DNA from: Xanthomonas sp. DAR 34887
GTDB taxonomy: Bacteria; Pseudomonadota; Gammaproteobacteria; Xanthomonadales; Xanthomonadaceae
Reading direction: 5' to 3'
DNA length: 64,000 nucleotides
NCBI RefSeq assembly: GCF_041245805.1
Contig: NZ_CP162490.1
Location: 408,501 to 472,500, forward strand
The position numbers and the translations under genes are program-made. Positions 1 to 7,994 of the stretch are shown piece after piece; the stretch's first letter is position 1, and each line of letters starts with the position of its first letter. The notes beneath the pieces were generated by a model. It did no database searches, was not told the DNA's origin, and saw only the letters and a list, made by a program, of their open reading frames with translations.

Positions 1-806
1 AGGGTGTGCGCGTCCTGCGCGAGCAGGGTGGTGCCCTCGATCGCCGGCAGCTGCGGCGGCAACTCGCCGTCGATGTCGAGCAGGAAGCCTTCCACGTCGA
101 GCTTGGCCAGCAGTTCGCGCATCGGGCCCTGTTCGACGATGCGGCCGCGGTCGATGATCGCCAGGTTGCGGCACAGGCTCTCCGCTTCCTCCAGGTAGTG
201 CGTGGTCAGGATGATGGTGGTGCCGGCGGCGTTGATCTCGCGCAGCACGCGCCACATGTCGCGGCGGATCTCGATGTCCACGCCGGCGGTGGGTTCGTCC
301 AGGATCAGCAGGCGCGGCTGGGTCATCATCGCGCGGGCGATCATCAGCCGCCGCTTCATGCCGCCGGACAGGGTGCGGCTCATCACCTGCGCCTTCTCCC
401 ACAGGTGCGCGCGCTTGAGTTCCACTTCGGCCTGGCGCTCGGCCTCCGCGCGCGGCACGCCGTAGAAGCCGGCGTAGTTGACCAGGATGTCGAAAGGCTT
501 CTCGAACAGGTTGAAGTTGATCTCCTGCGGCACCAGGCCGAGCAGGCGCATCGCCGCGCTGCGCTGGGCGGTCAGGTCGGTGCCGAACACCTCGACCTGG
601 CCGGCGCTGAGGTTGACCAGCGAGCTGATGATGCCGATCAAGGTGGACTTGCCGGCGCCGTTGGGGCCGAGCAGGGCGAAGAAATCGCCGGGCAGCACGT
701 CCAGCGACACGCCATGCAGCGCCTGCACGCCGTTGTCGTAGGTCTTGCGCAGCTCGCGCACGCGCAGCGCGGGCACCGGGGAGGAGAGCGGGGAGGCGAT
801 ATTCAA
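1..806 (-). CDS. ABC transporter ATP-binding protein (partial, C-terminus beyond window)
   Basis: ATPase subunit of an ABC exporter, YadG/CcmA-like. Reading leftward from a TTG at 804-806, the frame gives a Walker A motif (GPNGAGKS, about residue 44), a signature LSGGMKRR and a Walker B LLILDEPTAGVD, followed by the switch-histidine region LTTHYLEE. The frame stays open to base 1, so the C-terminus and the presumed permease gene are outside the window. The TTG start is inferred because no ATG lies at the expected distance from Walker A. The long opposite-strand ORF covering this stretch is a shadow. Confidence 0.9.
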   Translation of the reverse strand, partial: MNIASPLSSPVPALRVRELRKTYDNGVQALHGVSLDVLPGDFFALLGPNGAGKSTLIGIISSLVNLSAGQVEVFGTDLTAQRSAAMRLLGLVPQEINFNLFEKPFDILVNYAGFYGVPRAEAERQAEVELKRAHLWEKAQVMSRTLSGGMKRRLMIARAMMTQPRLLILDEPTAGVDIEIRRDMWRVLREINAAGTTIILTTHYLEEAESLCRNLAIIDRGRIVEQGPMRELLAKLDVEGFLLDIDGELPPQLPAIEGTTLLAQDAHT

Positions 807-906
807 GGCGGACCCTTTCGCGCCCTGTTGACGGCGCAGGAGAAATGCAGCCGCTATTATAGAAGACCTCGTGGGCTCGGCCCCGGCCATAGACTGTTGC
901 ATCCGC

Positions 907-1656
907 GTGCCTGCCCAATTCCCGTTGAAACTGGTCGACCGCCACATGCTGGCCCCGGCCGTCGGCCACTACCGCTTCGTCCGCGACGACGGCCAACCGC
1001 TGCCGTTCGTACCCGGCCAGTTCGTGCAGGTGCACTTCCACTACGCCGATGGCATGGCGACCAAGCGCAGCTATTCGCTGGCCACCCGCCACGATCCGGC
1101 GCAGCCGGCCGATGCGACGGTCGAGATCGCGGTCAGCTTCGTCGCCGGCGGCGCGGCCACGGCGCTGTTCGAAGGCCTGGAGATCGGCGGCCAGGTCTGC
1201 GCCAGCGGTCCGTACGGCCGCTTCTGCCTGAACCAGGGCGACAGCAACCGCCGCTACCTGCTGATCGCCACCGGCACCGGCGTCACCCCGTACCGTTCGA
1301 TGTTGCCGCTGCTGGAAGCGGCGATGGCCGAGCGCGGCGTGGAAGTGGTGTTGCTGCTCGGCGCGCGCACGCCGGCCGAGCTGCTGTACGGCGACGAGTT
1401 CCGCGCCTTCGCCGACGCGCATCCGGGGTTCCGCTTCGTCCCGTGTTTCTCGCGCGAACTGCCGGAGGCGCCGCATGCCGACGTGCGTCACGGCTACGTG
1501 CAGCAGTTCCTGGGCGAGTTCGCGCCGCAGGCCGATGGCGATATCGCCTACCTGTGCGGCAATCCGAACATGGTCGATGCCTGCTTCGAGGCGCTGAAAG
1601 AGGCGGGTCTGCCGGTGCCGCACATCCGCCGCGAGAAGTACGTCAGCAGCAAGTAG
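907..1656 (+). CDS. Ferredoxin--NADP+ reductase family flavoprotein
   Basis: FAD-dependent oxidoreductase of the ferredoxin/flavodoxin-NADP reductase family, moving electrons between NADPH and a small redox protein in the cytoplasm. The N-terminal FAD domain has the RSYS (RxYS) flavin motif. The nucleotide domain has GTGVTPYRSM, and a CGNPNMVD motif lies near the C-terminus, which ends in EKYVSSK as is usual for bacterial FNRs. About 250 residues fits the family. GTG at 907 is chosen because it places the protein start just before the conserved first strand; an upstream ATG at 871 in the same frame would add 12 residues of unlikely sequence. Confidence 0.88.
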   Translation: MPAQFPLKLVDRHMLAPAVGHYRFVRDDGQPLPFVPGQFVQVHFHYADGMATKRSYSLATRHDPAQPADATVEIAVSFVAGGAATALFEGLEIGGQVCASGPYGRFCLNQGDSNRRYLLIATGTGVTPYRSMLPLLEAAMAERGVEVVLLLGARTPAELLYGDEFRAFADAHPGFRFVPCFSRELPEAPHADVRHGYVQQFLGEFAPQADGDIAYLCGNPNMVDACFEALKEAGLPVPHIRREKYVSSK

Positions 1657-1790
1657 CGATCGCCGTCGGCGCCGGTCTCGTCGGAGCGGCTTCAGCCACG
1701 ATCGCCTCGCGGGAAGTTCCTGTCGAAGGTGCGTCGCGGGCGAAGCCGCGTGCTCTCGAAGCGGCGAGTGCGCTTCGCGCCCTTACCCTC

Positions 1791-1823
1791 ACCCCAACCC
1801 CTCTCCCGGTGGGAGAGGGGCTA
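1791..1823. repeat. Intergenic palindromic repeat, CCCTCTCCC family
   Basis: A purine/pyrimidine hairpin with arms CCCCTCTCCC and GGGAGAGGGG, preceded by ACCCTCACCCCAA. The same unit occurs in inverted orientation at 39404-39442, which marks it as a dispersed Xanthomonadaceae repeat. It probably also acts as a transcription end for the upstream reductase gene. The short reverse ORF over it is an artefact. Confidence 0.8.
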
Positions 1824-1865
1824 GCCGCGTCGGTTTGTCGATGTTTTGGACTCGTCTGTAAAGGA

Positions 1866-1919
1866 CGCTTGACAGGCGTTCCCGCGACGCGCATTCTCCT
1901 GTCAAGCGTGCTTGACAGG
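1866..1919. promoter_or_regulatory. Perfect 10-bp inverted repeat plus half site, putative operator
   Basis: Arms CCTGTCAAGC (1898-1907) and GCTTGACAGG (1910-1919) are perfect inverted copies separated by GT. A further half site, GCTTGACAGG, lies at 1867-1876. Each GCTTGACAGG contains a TTGACA that could serve as a -35 element. The site is about 75 bp upstream of the membrane protein/XRE pair, so autorepression by that XRE protein is the simplest guess. Confidence 0.65.
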
Positions 1920-1992
1920 GGAAAAGTCAGCACGACATGGGGCGCAGCGGAACGGGCGCCGGATCGGGTGGGACTGACATTGGGGGCATGGG

Positions 1993-2571
1993 ATGGTCAA
2001 CTGCAGGCGCAACGCGATCGCAGTGCTGTGCGTGAGTCTGGCGCTGCTTGCGGCGGCGGCCTCGCTGCCGTTCGGCCGCAGCGACTATCTGCGTGGACTG
2101 TGCATGGGCGTCGGTATCGCCGGCCTGTTCATGGCGCTGCTGCTGTGGTGGTCGCGGGGCAGTTTGCGCGACAGCGCGCCGCGGGCGCTGGCGCGACGCT
2201 ACTACCGCGAGTTCCTGCCGCCGATGGGCGCCTACGTGGTCGTGATGCTGTTCTGGAGGCGCCTACTCGACGATGTCGACGCGCTGTGGCTGCGGACGTT
2301 GGTCGCACTGCTGCCGGCCGTACTGCTGGCGCTGGTGATCCGGGCGGTGGCGCGCTTCGTGCGCGACTCCGACGAACTGCAGCGGCGCATCGAGCTGGAG
2401 TCCATCGCCATCGCCGCCGGGCTGACCTGCGGCGTCTACATGGCCGCCGGGTTCCTGCAGGCGGCGCAGGTCATCGCGCTGTCGGCCTCGAGCGCGATGC
2501 TGTGGGTGTTTCCCGCGCTGTGCATGACCTATGGGGTGGTCAAGGTCGCGAACGCGCGCCGCTACCTATGA
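1993..2571 (+). CDS. Multi-helix membrane protein paired with XRE regulator
   Basis: 192 residues with about five or six hydrophobic helices (for example residues 8-24, 35-53, 75-90, 97-113, 135-150 and 160-178). No catalytic motif is recognised. The stop overlaps the start of the following XRE-family gene (ATGA), so the two are co-translated. Such membrane-protein/small-HTH pairs are common in bacteria; the membrane partner's role is not known here. The palindrome at 1898-1919 lies in its upstream region. Confidence 0.8.
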   Translation: MVNCRRNAIAVLCVSLALLAAAASLPFGRSDYLRGLCMGVGIAGLFMALLLWWSRGSLRDSAPRALARRYYREFLPPMGAYVVVMLFWRRLLDDVDALWLRTLVALLPAVLLALVIRAVARFVRDSDELQRRIELESIAIAAGLTCGVYMAAGFLQAAQVIALSASSAMLWVFPALCMTYGVVKVANARRYL

Positions 2572-2768
2572 ACAGCCGCATCCGCGAACTGCGCGAGGCC
2601 CGCGGCTGGTCGCAGGGCGAGCTGGGCGAGCGGCTGGGCGTGTCGCGGCAGACCATCAATGCGCTGGAAACCGGCAAGTACGATCCGAGCCTGCCGCTGG
2701 CGTTCCGTATTGCGCGGCTGTTCGCGCACAGCATCGAGCAGGTGTTCCTGTTCGACGATTCAGAGTAG
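2568..2768 (+). CDS. Small XRE/Cro-family transcriptional regulator
   Basis: 66-residue single-domain helix-turn-helix protein of the YozG/YgzD type. The HTH covers about residues 8-36 (GWSQGELGERLGVSRQTINALE), followed by the typical ending in FLFDD. It overlaps the upstream membrane protein gene by 4 bases. A protein of this size has no ligand domain, so it probably binds the inverted repeat at 1898-1919 and controls its own operon, possibly through the membrane partner. Confidence 0.9.
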   Translation: MNSRIRELREARGWSQGELGERLGVSRQTINALETGKYDPSLPLAFRIARLFAHSIEQVFLFDDSE

Positions 2769-2850
2769 TCCTTCCGACCTGCCATCGGTCACCTACGACG
2801 CCATGCTCCGGCATGGCATCCTGCAAGCCATGAACTCAAGGATGCGAACC

Positions 2851-4368
2851 ATGCGACACCCATGCAGACCGCTCGCCGTCGTCGCGGCGACCTTGCTGCT
2901 CGCCGCCTGCCAAGGCGGACACGGACCGGCACCGCAGAATGCGGGGCGCAGCTACGGCACGCTGCATTTCCATCCGTGCACGTTGACCAGTCCGGTCGCG
3001 TCCAACAACGTCGAGGCGCAATGCACGCGCATGCCGCTGCCGGAAAATCCGGCGGTGCCTGGAGGGCGCAGGATCGAGCTCAACATCGCCTGGTTGCCGG
3101 TCACCGGACAGGGCGGCACCGACCCGGATCCGGTGTTCTTCCTCGCCGGCGGCCCGGGCCAGGCGGCGACCGAGGTGGCCAGCATCGTCGACATGGCCTT
3201 GCGCGAAACGCGCAAGCGCCGCGACGTGTTCCTGATCGACCAGCGCGGCACCGGCCAGTCCAATCCGCTGACCTGCCTGGGCGCGGACGGCAAGGAAATG
3301 CAGTTGGCCGATCCTGCGCGCGCGCCCACCGCCAGCGAGTTGCTCGATTACGCGCGGCGTTGCGCGCAGTCGCTGCAGGGCCGCGCCGACCCGCGCTACT
3401 ACACCACCACCCAGGCCGTCGCCGACCTGGACACCGTGCGCGCCGCGCTCGGCACGGACAAGATCAACCTGATCGGCGGTTCCTACGGCACCCGCGTCGC
3501 CCAGCAGTACGCGGCGCGCTATGCGGCGCACACCCGCAGCGTGGTGATCGACGGCGTGGCGCCGAACGACCTGGTGGTCGGCGGCGAATTCGCCACCACC
3601 TTCGAAGATGCGATCAAGCTGCAATCGGAGCAGTGCAAGGCCACCCCGGCCTGCGCCAAGCGCTTCCCCACCGACACCCGCGCGCAGCTGCGCACGGTGG
3701 TGGAACGGCTGCGGCAGGCGCCGGCGGACGTGGACTACCGCGACCCGGCCAGCGGCGAGAGCAAGCACGACCGGGTGACCGCCGACACCGTCACCAGCCT
3801 GGCGTTCTCGTTCTCGTATGCGCCGCAGACCGCGTCGTTGTTGCCGCTGGTGCTGGACGAAGCCGCGCACGAACGCTATGCGCCGCTGATGTCGCTGGCG
3901 AAGATGATGGGCAAGCAACTGGACGGGCAGATGAATCGCGGCATGCAGTGGTCGGTGATCTGCGCCGAGGATGCCGACCGTTACCACCCGCCTGCCGCCG
4001 GTGGCGAGACCCTGCTCGGCCCGGAGGTGGCGCAGATGTTCTTCGCCGCCTGTCCGGCATGGCCGACCGGGACGCGTCCGGCCGGTTTCACCGCGCCGTT
4101 CAAGTCCGAACTGCCGGTGCTGCTGACCTCCGGCGAGCTGGATCCGGTGACCCCGCCGCGCTACGCCGCGCGCGTGCTGCAGGGCCTGCCCAATGGCCGC
4201 CACCTGGTGGTGCGCGGCCAGGGCCACGGCACCATGACCCTGGGCTGCATGCCCAAGCTGCTGAGCCAGTTCTTCGAGAACGCCGATGCCAAGCAGCTCG
4301 ATGCCACCTGCCTGGACGCGATGAGCGGCGTGCCGGCCTTCACTTCATTCAACGGATGGGAACCATGA
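2851..4368 (+). CDS. TAP-like alpha/beta-hydrolase lipoprotein (S33 family)
   Basis: Secreted peptidase of the tripeptidyl-aminopeptidase-like S33 group. The N-terminus is a lipoprotein signal with lipobox LLAAC. The hydrolase core shows the oxyanion region FFLAGGPGQ, the nucleophile elbow GGSYGTR (Ser about 211), the C-terminal TAP domain with SGELDPVTPP (Asp about 431) and RGQGHGT (His about 459). The start at 2851 is preferred because AAGGA lies 8 bases upstream; ATGs at 2830 and 2842 are in frame. It probably releases short peptides in the periplasm. It is followed after 31 bases by the NatA-like gene but is functionally separate. Confidence 0.88.
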   Translation: MRHPCRPLAVVAATLLLAACQGGHGPAPQNAGRSYGTLHFHPCTLTSPVASNNVEAQCTRMPLPENPAVPGGRRIELNIAWLPVTGQGGTDPDPVFFLAGGPGQAATEVASIVDMALRETRKRRDVFLIDQRGTGQSNPLTCLGADGKEMQLADPARAPTASELLDYARRCAQSLQGRADPRYYTTTQAVADLDTVRAALGTDKINLIGGSYGTRVAQQYAARYAAHTRSVVIDGVAPNDLVVGGEFATTFEDAIKLQSEQCKATPACAKRFPTDTRAQLRTVVERLRQAPADVDYRDPASGESKHDRVTADTVTSLAFSFSYAPQTASLLPLVLDEAAHERYAPLMSLAKMMGKQLDGQMNRGMQWSVICAEDADRYHPPAAGGETLLGPEVAQMFFAACPAWPTGTRPAGFTAPFKSELPVLLTSGELDPVTPPRYAARVLQGLPNGRHLVVRGQGHGTMTLGCMPKLLSQFFENADAKQLDATCLDAMSGVPAFTSFNGWEP

Positions 4369-4399
4369 GCCGCGCAGCGTTTCGCAGGGGAGAGTGCGC

Positions 4400-5146
4400 A
4401 TGATCGTCGCCGACAATCTGCACAAGGCGTTCAAGACCAAGGCCGGCACCGTGCAGGCGGTGCAAGGGGTCAGCTTCGCCGCCGCCGACGGCCAGATCAC
4501 CGGCCTGCTCGGTCCCAACGGCGCCGGCAAGACCACCACCTTGCGCATGCTGTACACGCTGATGGCGCCCGACCAGGGCCAGGTGCGCGTGGACGGCATC
4601 GACGTGGGTGCCGATCCGCTGGCGGTGCGCCGCGCGCTGGGCGTGCTGCCCGACGCGCGCGGCGTGTACAAGCGCCTGACCGCGCGCGAGAACATCGCCT
4701 ACTTCGGCGAACTGCACGGGCTGTCGGCGGCGCGCATCGCCGAGCGCACGCGGCTGCTGTCGGCGGCGCTGGACATGGACGACATCCTCGACCGCCAGAC
4801 CGAGGGCTTCAGCCAGGGCCAGCGCACCAAGACCGCGATCGCGCGCGCGCTGGTCCACGATCCGCGCAACGTGATCCTCGACGAACCCACCAACGGCCTG
4901 GACGTGATGACCACCCGCGCGATGCGCGGCTTCCTGCGCGGACTGCGCGCCGAAGGGCGTTGCGTGATCTTCTCCAGCCACATCATGCAGGAGGTGGCGG
5001 CGCTGTGCGATCGCATCGTCATCGTCGCCAAGGGCACGGTGGTGGCCGCCGGCACGGCCGACGAACTGCGCGCGCTGACCGGCGAAGACAATCTGGAAGA
5101 CGCCTTCGTCAAGGCGATCGGCAGCGACGAGGGACTACACGCATGA
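4400..5146 (+). CDS. natA: NatA-like ABC transporter ATP-binding protein
   Basis: 248-residue ATPase with Walker A GPNGAGKTTT (about residue 41), signature FSQGQRTK, Walker B VILDEPTNGLD and switch SSHIMQEV. Sequence and partner match the NatA family of Na+ exporters. ATG 4400 has AGGGGAG 7 bases upstream; the GTG at 4394 is less likely. The stop overlaps the start of the permease gene (ATGA). The substrate could be sodium or another small compound; only the family is visible. Confidence 0.88.
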   Translation: MIVADNLHKAFKTKAGTVQAVQGVSFAAADGQITGLLGPNGAGKTTTLRMLYTLMAPDQGQVRVDGIDVGADPLAVRRALGVLPDARGVYKRLTARENIAYFGELHGLSAARIAERTRLLSAALDMDDILDRQTEGFSQGQRTKTAIARALVHDPRNVILDEPTNGLDVMTTRAMRGFLRGLRAEGRCVIFSSHIMQEVAALCDRIVIVAKGTVVAAGTADELRALTGEDNLEDAFVKAIGSDEGLHA

Positions 5147-6324
5147 GCCTGTTCCGCACCGTTTTCACCGTGATGCGCAAGGAATTGCGCGACCTCGGGC
5201 GCGACCGCCGGACCCTGGCGCTGGCGCTGCTGCTGGGCCCGCTGCTGTACCCGGCGCTGATCCTGGGCATGGGCGCGCTGGCCGAGAGCCGGGTGCGCAC
5301 GCAGATCGACAAGCCGCTGGACATTCCGGTGATCGGCCGCGAGCGCGCGCCGAACCTGGTCGCGTTCCTCGCCGCGCAAGGGCTCAACGCGGTCGCGCCG
5401 CCCAAGGACCTGACCGCGGCGATCCGCAGCCAGGACGTGGACCTGGCGCTGAAGATCGACGAGGACTACGCCAATGCCTGGCGCGAGGGGCGGCCGGCGC
5501 TGGTGGAGATCGTCAAGGACAGCACCCGCCGCGATGCCGACATCCCGACCACGCGCGTGCAGACGGCGCTGAGCCTGTACAGCCAGCAGGTCGGTGCGCT
5601 GCGGTTGTTGGCGCGCGGCGTCGATGCGCAGGTGGCGCGGCCGCTGGACATGGCCATCCAGGACCTGGCCACGGCCGAGGCCAAGCGCGGCGTGCTGCTG
5701 GCGATGCTGCTGCCGGTCCTGCTGAGCATCACCTCGTTCATCGGCGGCGCCTACCTGATCCTCGACGCCACCGCCGGCGAACGCGAGCGGCAATCGCTGG
5801 AGCCGCTGCTGGCCACACCGGCCTCGCGCGGCGCCATCGTCAGCGGCAAGATCGCCGCCGCCTGCGTGGTCGGGCTGGCCTCGCTGCTGCTGACGTTGCT
5901 TGCGTTCAAGCTCAGCGCGCAGGTCGCCAGCGGCGTCGGCCGCCAGCTCAACGTCAGCTTCGTGGCGATGTTGCAGATGCTGTTCGTGCTGCTGCCTATG
6001 CTGTTCATCGGCACCTCGCTGCTGACCCTGCTGGCCGCGGCGGCCAAGAGCATGAAGGAAGCGCAGAGCCACATGACCTGGCTGATGCTGCTGCCGATGC
6101 TGCCCGGCTATGCGTTGATGGTGTATCCGCTGAAGACCACGTTGTGGCAGTTCGCGGTGCCGTTCCTGGCGCAGAACCAGATGCTGCTGAAGATCATCCG
6201 CCGCGAACCGATCGACCTGCAGATCTGGGCGGTGTACCTGGCCGCCGGGTTCGGCCTGGCGGCGGTGCTGTGGCTGGCCGCGGTGCGCCGCTACCGGCAG
6301 GAGCGCCTGGCGATCTCCGGGTAG
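5143..6324 (+). CDS. natB: NatB-like ABC transporter permease
   Basis: 393-residue inner-membrane permease of the ABC-2/NatB type. One helix near residue 28 is followed by a large periplasmic domain (about 50-180) and five or six helices clustered in the C-terminal half (from about residue 185 on). ERERQSLEPLLATP is the usual cytoplasmic signature of ABC-2 permeases. It is translationally coupled to the ATPase gene by a 4-base overlap, so the pair forms a two-gene exporter operon. Confidence 0.88.
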   Translation: MSLFRTVFTVMRKELRDLGRDRRTLALALLLGPLLYPALILGMGALAESRVRTQIDKPLDIPVIGRERAPNLVAFLAAQGLNAVAPPKDLTAAIRSQDVDLALKIDEDYANAWREGRPALVEIVKDSTRRDADIPTTRVQTALSLYSQQVGALRLLARGVDAQVARPLDMAIQDLATAEAKRGVLLAMLLPVLLSITSFIGGAYLILDATAGERERQSLEPLLATPASRGAIVSGKIAAACVVGLASLLLTLLAFKLSAQVASGVGRQLNVSFVAMLQMLFVLLPMLFIGTSLLTLLAAAAKSMKEAQSHMTWLMLLPMLPGYALMVYPLKTTLWQFAVPFLAQNQMLLKIIRREPIDLQIWAVYLAAGFGLAAVLWLAAVRRYRQERLAISG

Positions 6325-6465
6325 GGCAGGCGCGGGGCCGGGCGCGATGACAGCGGGTCCGGCGGCCGCGCCGGGACGGTCGCCGCGGGGCGGCCTAAGG
6401 GCACGTCTAATAACTCCATTCCGGAAGCTGCCCGCTGCGCGAGGCGATGGCGTGTTCCTTTTTTC

Positions 6466-6514
6466 TGTCGCGGCTGAAGCCGCTCCTACAAGCACGGCGC
6501 GCATGTGTAGGAGC
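6466..6514. repeat. REP-like palindrome pair, second unit split by IS110 element
   Basis: The unit TGTCGCGGCTGAAGCC...TACA (6466-6490) is followed after 15 bases by TGTAGGAGC (6506-6514), where the inverted partner breaks off. The missing part, AGCGGCTTCAGCCGCGACA, resumes at 7659-7677. Intact pairs of the same family are at 19037-19106 and 24862-24935. Confidence 0.85.
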
Positions 6515-6524
6515 AACTGTCTTC

Positions 6525-7450
6525 TCACCCGGTTGCCTCTTGCCATGGTGTGCGATCACGCGCCATGGCGTTGAGGCGGATCAGCAGCACGCGCATGCAC
6601 GCGGTGATGGCCACCTTGGCGGGCTTGCCGCGTGCCCGTAGCTGGTGATAGCGCTCCTTGAAGGAGGCTTGGGTGCGCACGCCGCTCCAACAGGCCATGT
6701 AGAGCACCCGTCGGATCGGGGCCCGCCCGCCGCGGATGCGGCGTTTGCCACGGTGCTTGCCGCTGTCCACGTTGTAGGGCGCCACGCCGACCAGAGCCGC
6801 GATCTGGCGGCGGTCCAGGGTGCCCAACTCGGGCAGGTAGGCGATCAGGCTGGCCGTGGTGACCTCGCCGATGCCAGGGACCGCGCTCAGCGAGCGCGCC
6901 AGTGCATCGTCGAGCTGGTGCTGCACCTGCTTGATCGCCTGGTTCATCCGCTGGAGACGGCGACGCAAGTCGCCGATCTGTTGGATCAGACACTCACGCA
7001 CGACGGCCAGGGTCGCCTGATGCAACCGACGGCGCTCGTCGTCGCGCTGCTGGACCAGTTGTTCGCGGCGCTGGACCAGCATGCGCAGTTGCTCGCGCAG
7101 GGATCGGAAGGCGGCGCGGGCGCTTGCACCAGCTGGGCCATGCGCGCGAGCAAGGCCGCATCCAGCGGATCGGTCTTGGCAATGGTGCCCAAGGCCGTGG
7201 CGAACGCGCGCGCGCGGCGCGGATTGATCCGGGTCACCGGGAAGCCTGCCGTGGCCAGGGCGTTCATGACCGCTCGTTCGTAGCCGCCGGTGGCCTCCAG
7301 CAGCACGTTGCCGACGCACTGCCCGGCAAGCTGGTCACACAGGCGCTGGTGGCCCTGGGCGGTATTGGGAAAGGACAGCAACTGGTTCAGGGGAAGCACG
7401 TGAACGGCCAAGGTGTCCTTGGCCACATCCAGACCAATCCAAAGAGGCAT
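6525..7450 (-). pseudogene. IS110-family DEDD recombinase, frameshifted
   Basis: The N-terminal DEDD RuvC-like domain begins MPLWIGLDVAKDTLAVH at 7450 and continues through LLEATGGYE and the KTDPLDA region. The C-terminal transposase_20 domain (SAVPGIGEVTTASLIAYLPELG, then GKHRGKRRIRGG) is in another frame down to the TGA at 6525. The frames switch near 7115-7130, consistent with loss of one base in a GC-rich run. No slippery heptamer is apparent there, so this is judged a mutation. Intact, it would be about 308 residues. Confidence 0.85.
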
Positions 7451-7658
7451 AAGCGTTAGGTAGACTGAGGGGCAGGAGAGAGCTGCCTCGTGGCTGCCCA
7501 CGCTTGTGAAGTTCGAGCGAGCGCTCGTTCAACTGTTCGGGCTAGGCAACGAGGTCGATGTGCGGCCGCCCTGGCTCCTACACGTGCTCGAACACTGCGG
7601 CCTGTCGGCGTGCCGCACATCGCTCTCCACTCAAACTGTAGACCAACTTCCAGACACA
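7451..7658 (-). ncRNA. Putative IS110 bridge RNA
   Basis: The noncoding end upstream of the recombinase can fold, on the minus strand, into two guide-bearing loops. Loop 1 is closed by the perfect 11-bp stem CGATGTGCGGC/GCCGCACATCG (7612-7622 with 7556-7566). It holds AGGCCGC (7597-7603) and TGTAGGAGC (7574-7582), matching the left and right halves of the REP target. Loop 2 holds ACAGTTG (7530-7536) and CACAAG (7503-7508), matching the element's own two ends (6514-6520 and 7655-7660). This is the layout known for IS621-type bridge RNAs. Transcription is not shown by sequence. Confidence 0.75.
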
Positions 7659-7994
7659 AGCGGCTTCAGCCGCGACAGGAGGACGAAGTGGCCGTGATGC
7701 CAAGGCGTCCATGAAAAACGCGGCCGCAACGCCACCGCGTCTATCGCCAGTGTGCCTTTGCCACTCCATGGCATCTCGAACGTCTCGATGCCGGAACCTG
7801 CGGGCTGGGCGTATCGGTGTCTTGCAAGTACATCGACATGCTTTGGGGGTTATTAGAAGTGCCCCTAAGTCGCCGCCCGCCGTCTTGCGCGCAATGCGCT
7901 AGCCTTCGCTGCCGACGTCGCCGCTGATCGGAGCAAGATGGGCAGCGCCGTCCCCCGCCGTTTCATCCATGCACCAGCTCCGATCAAGGACCCT

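Larger units (their letters stand above)
6514..7660 (-). mobile_element. IS110-family insertion sequence in a REP target
   Basis: About 1,147 bp inserted inside a REP unit, with the recombinase gene at 6525-7450 and a 200-base noncoding end upstream of it. Both junctions show the dinucleotide CT on the element strand (AG on + at 6512-6513 and 7659-7660), as expected for the CT core of IS621-like elements. There are no terminal inverted repeats, typical of IS110. The recombinase is frameshifted, so the copy is not autonomous. Confidence 0.82.
6399..7864. mobile_element. IS5-type MITE (about 320 bp) interrupted by an IS110-family element
   Basis: The left end GGGCACGTCTAATAAC (6399-6414) and right end GTTATTAGAAGTGCCC (7849-7864) are inverted copies, 15 of 16 matching. 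They are flanked by the direct repeat CTAA at 6395-6398 and 7865-7868, a YTAR-type target duplication as made by IS5-family transposases. Without the nested IS110 element about 319 bp remain. These hold no transposase but do hold a REP-like repeat pair, so this is a non-autonomous MITE. The parent element is not in the window. Confidence 0.75.

Noticed and set aside
1643..1933. Minus-strand ORF with GRGVGVRVRA
   Set aside because: Translation of the CCCTCTCCC intergenic repeat.
6..2768. 920-codon plus-strand ORF
   Set aside because: Antisense to the ABC ATPase, out of frame with the reductase and membrane protein genes; only its last 67 codons (XRE protein) are real.
7040..7200. Programmed frameshift in the IS110 recombinase
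   Set aside because: No slippery heptamer or stimulatory structure is evident, and IS110 recombinases are normally one frame; treated as mutation.
7490..7714. Short plus-strand ORFs upstream of the recombinase
   Set aside because: They lie in the putative bridge RNA region, have no coding character and are better explained by RNA structure.
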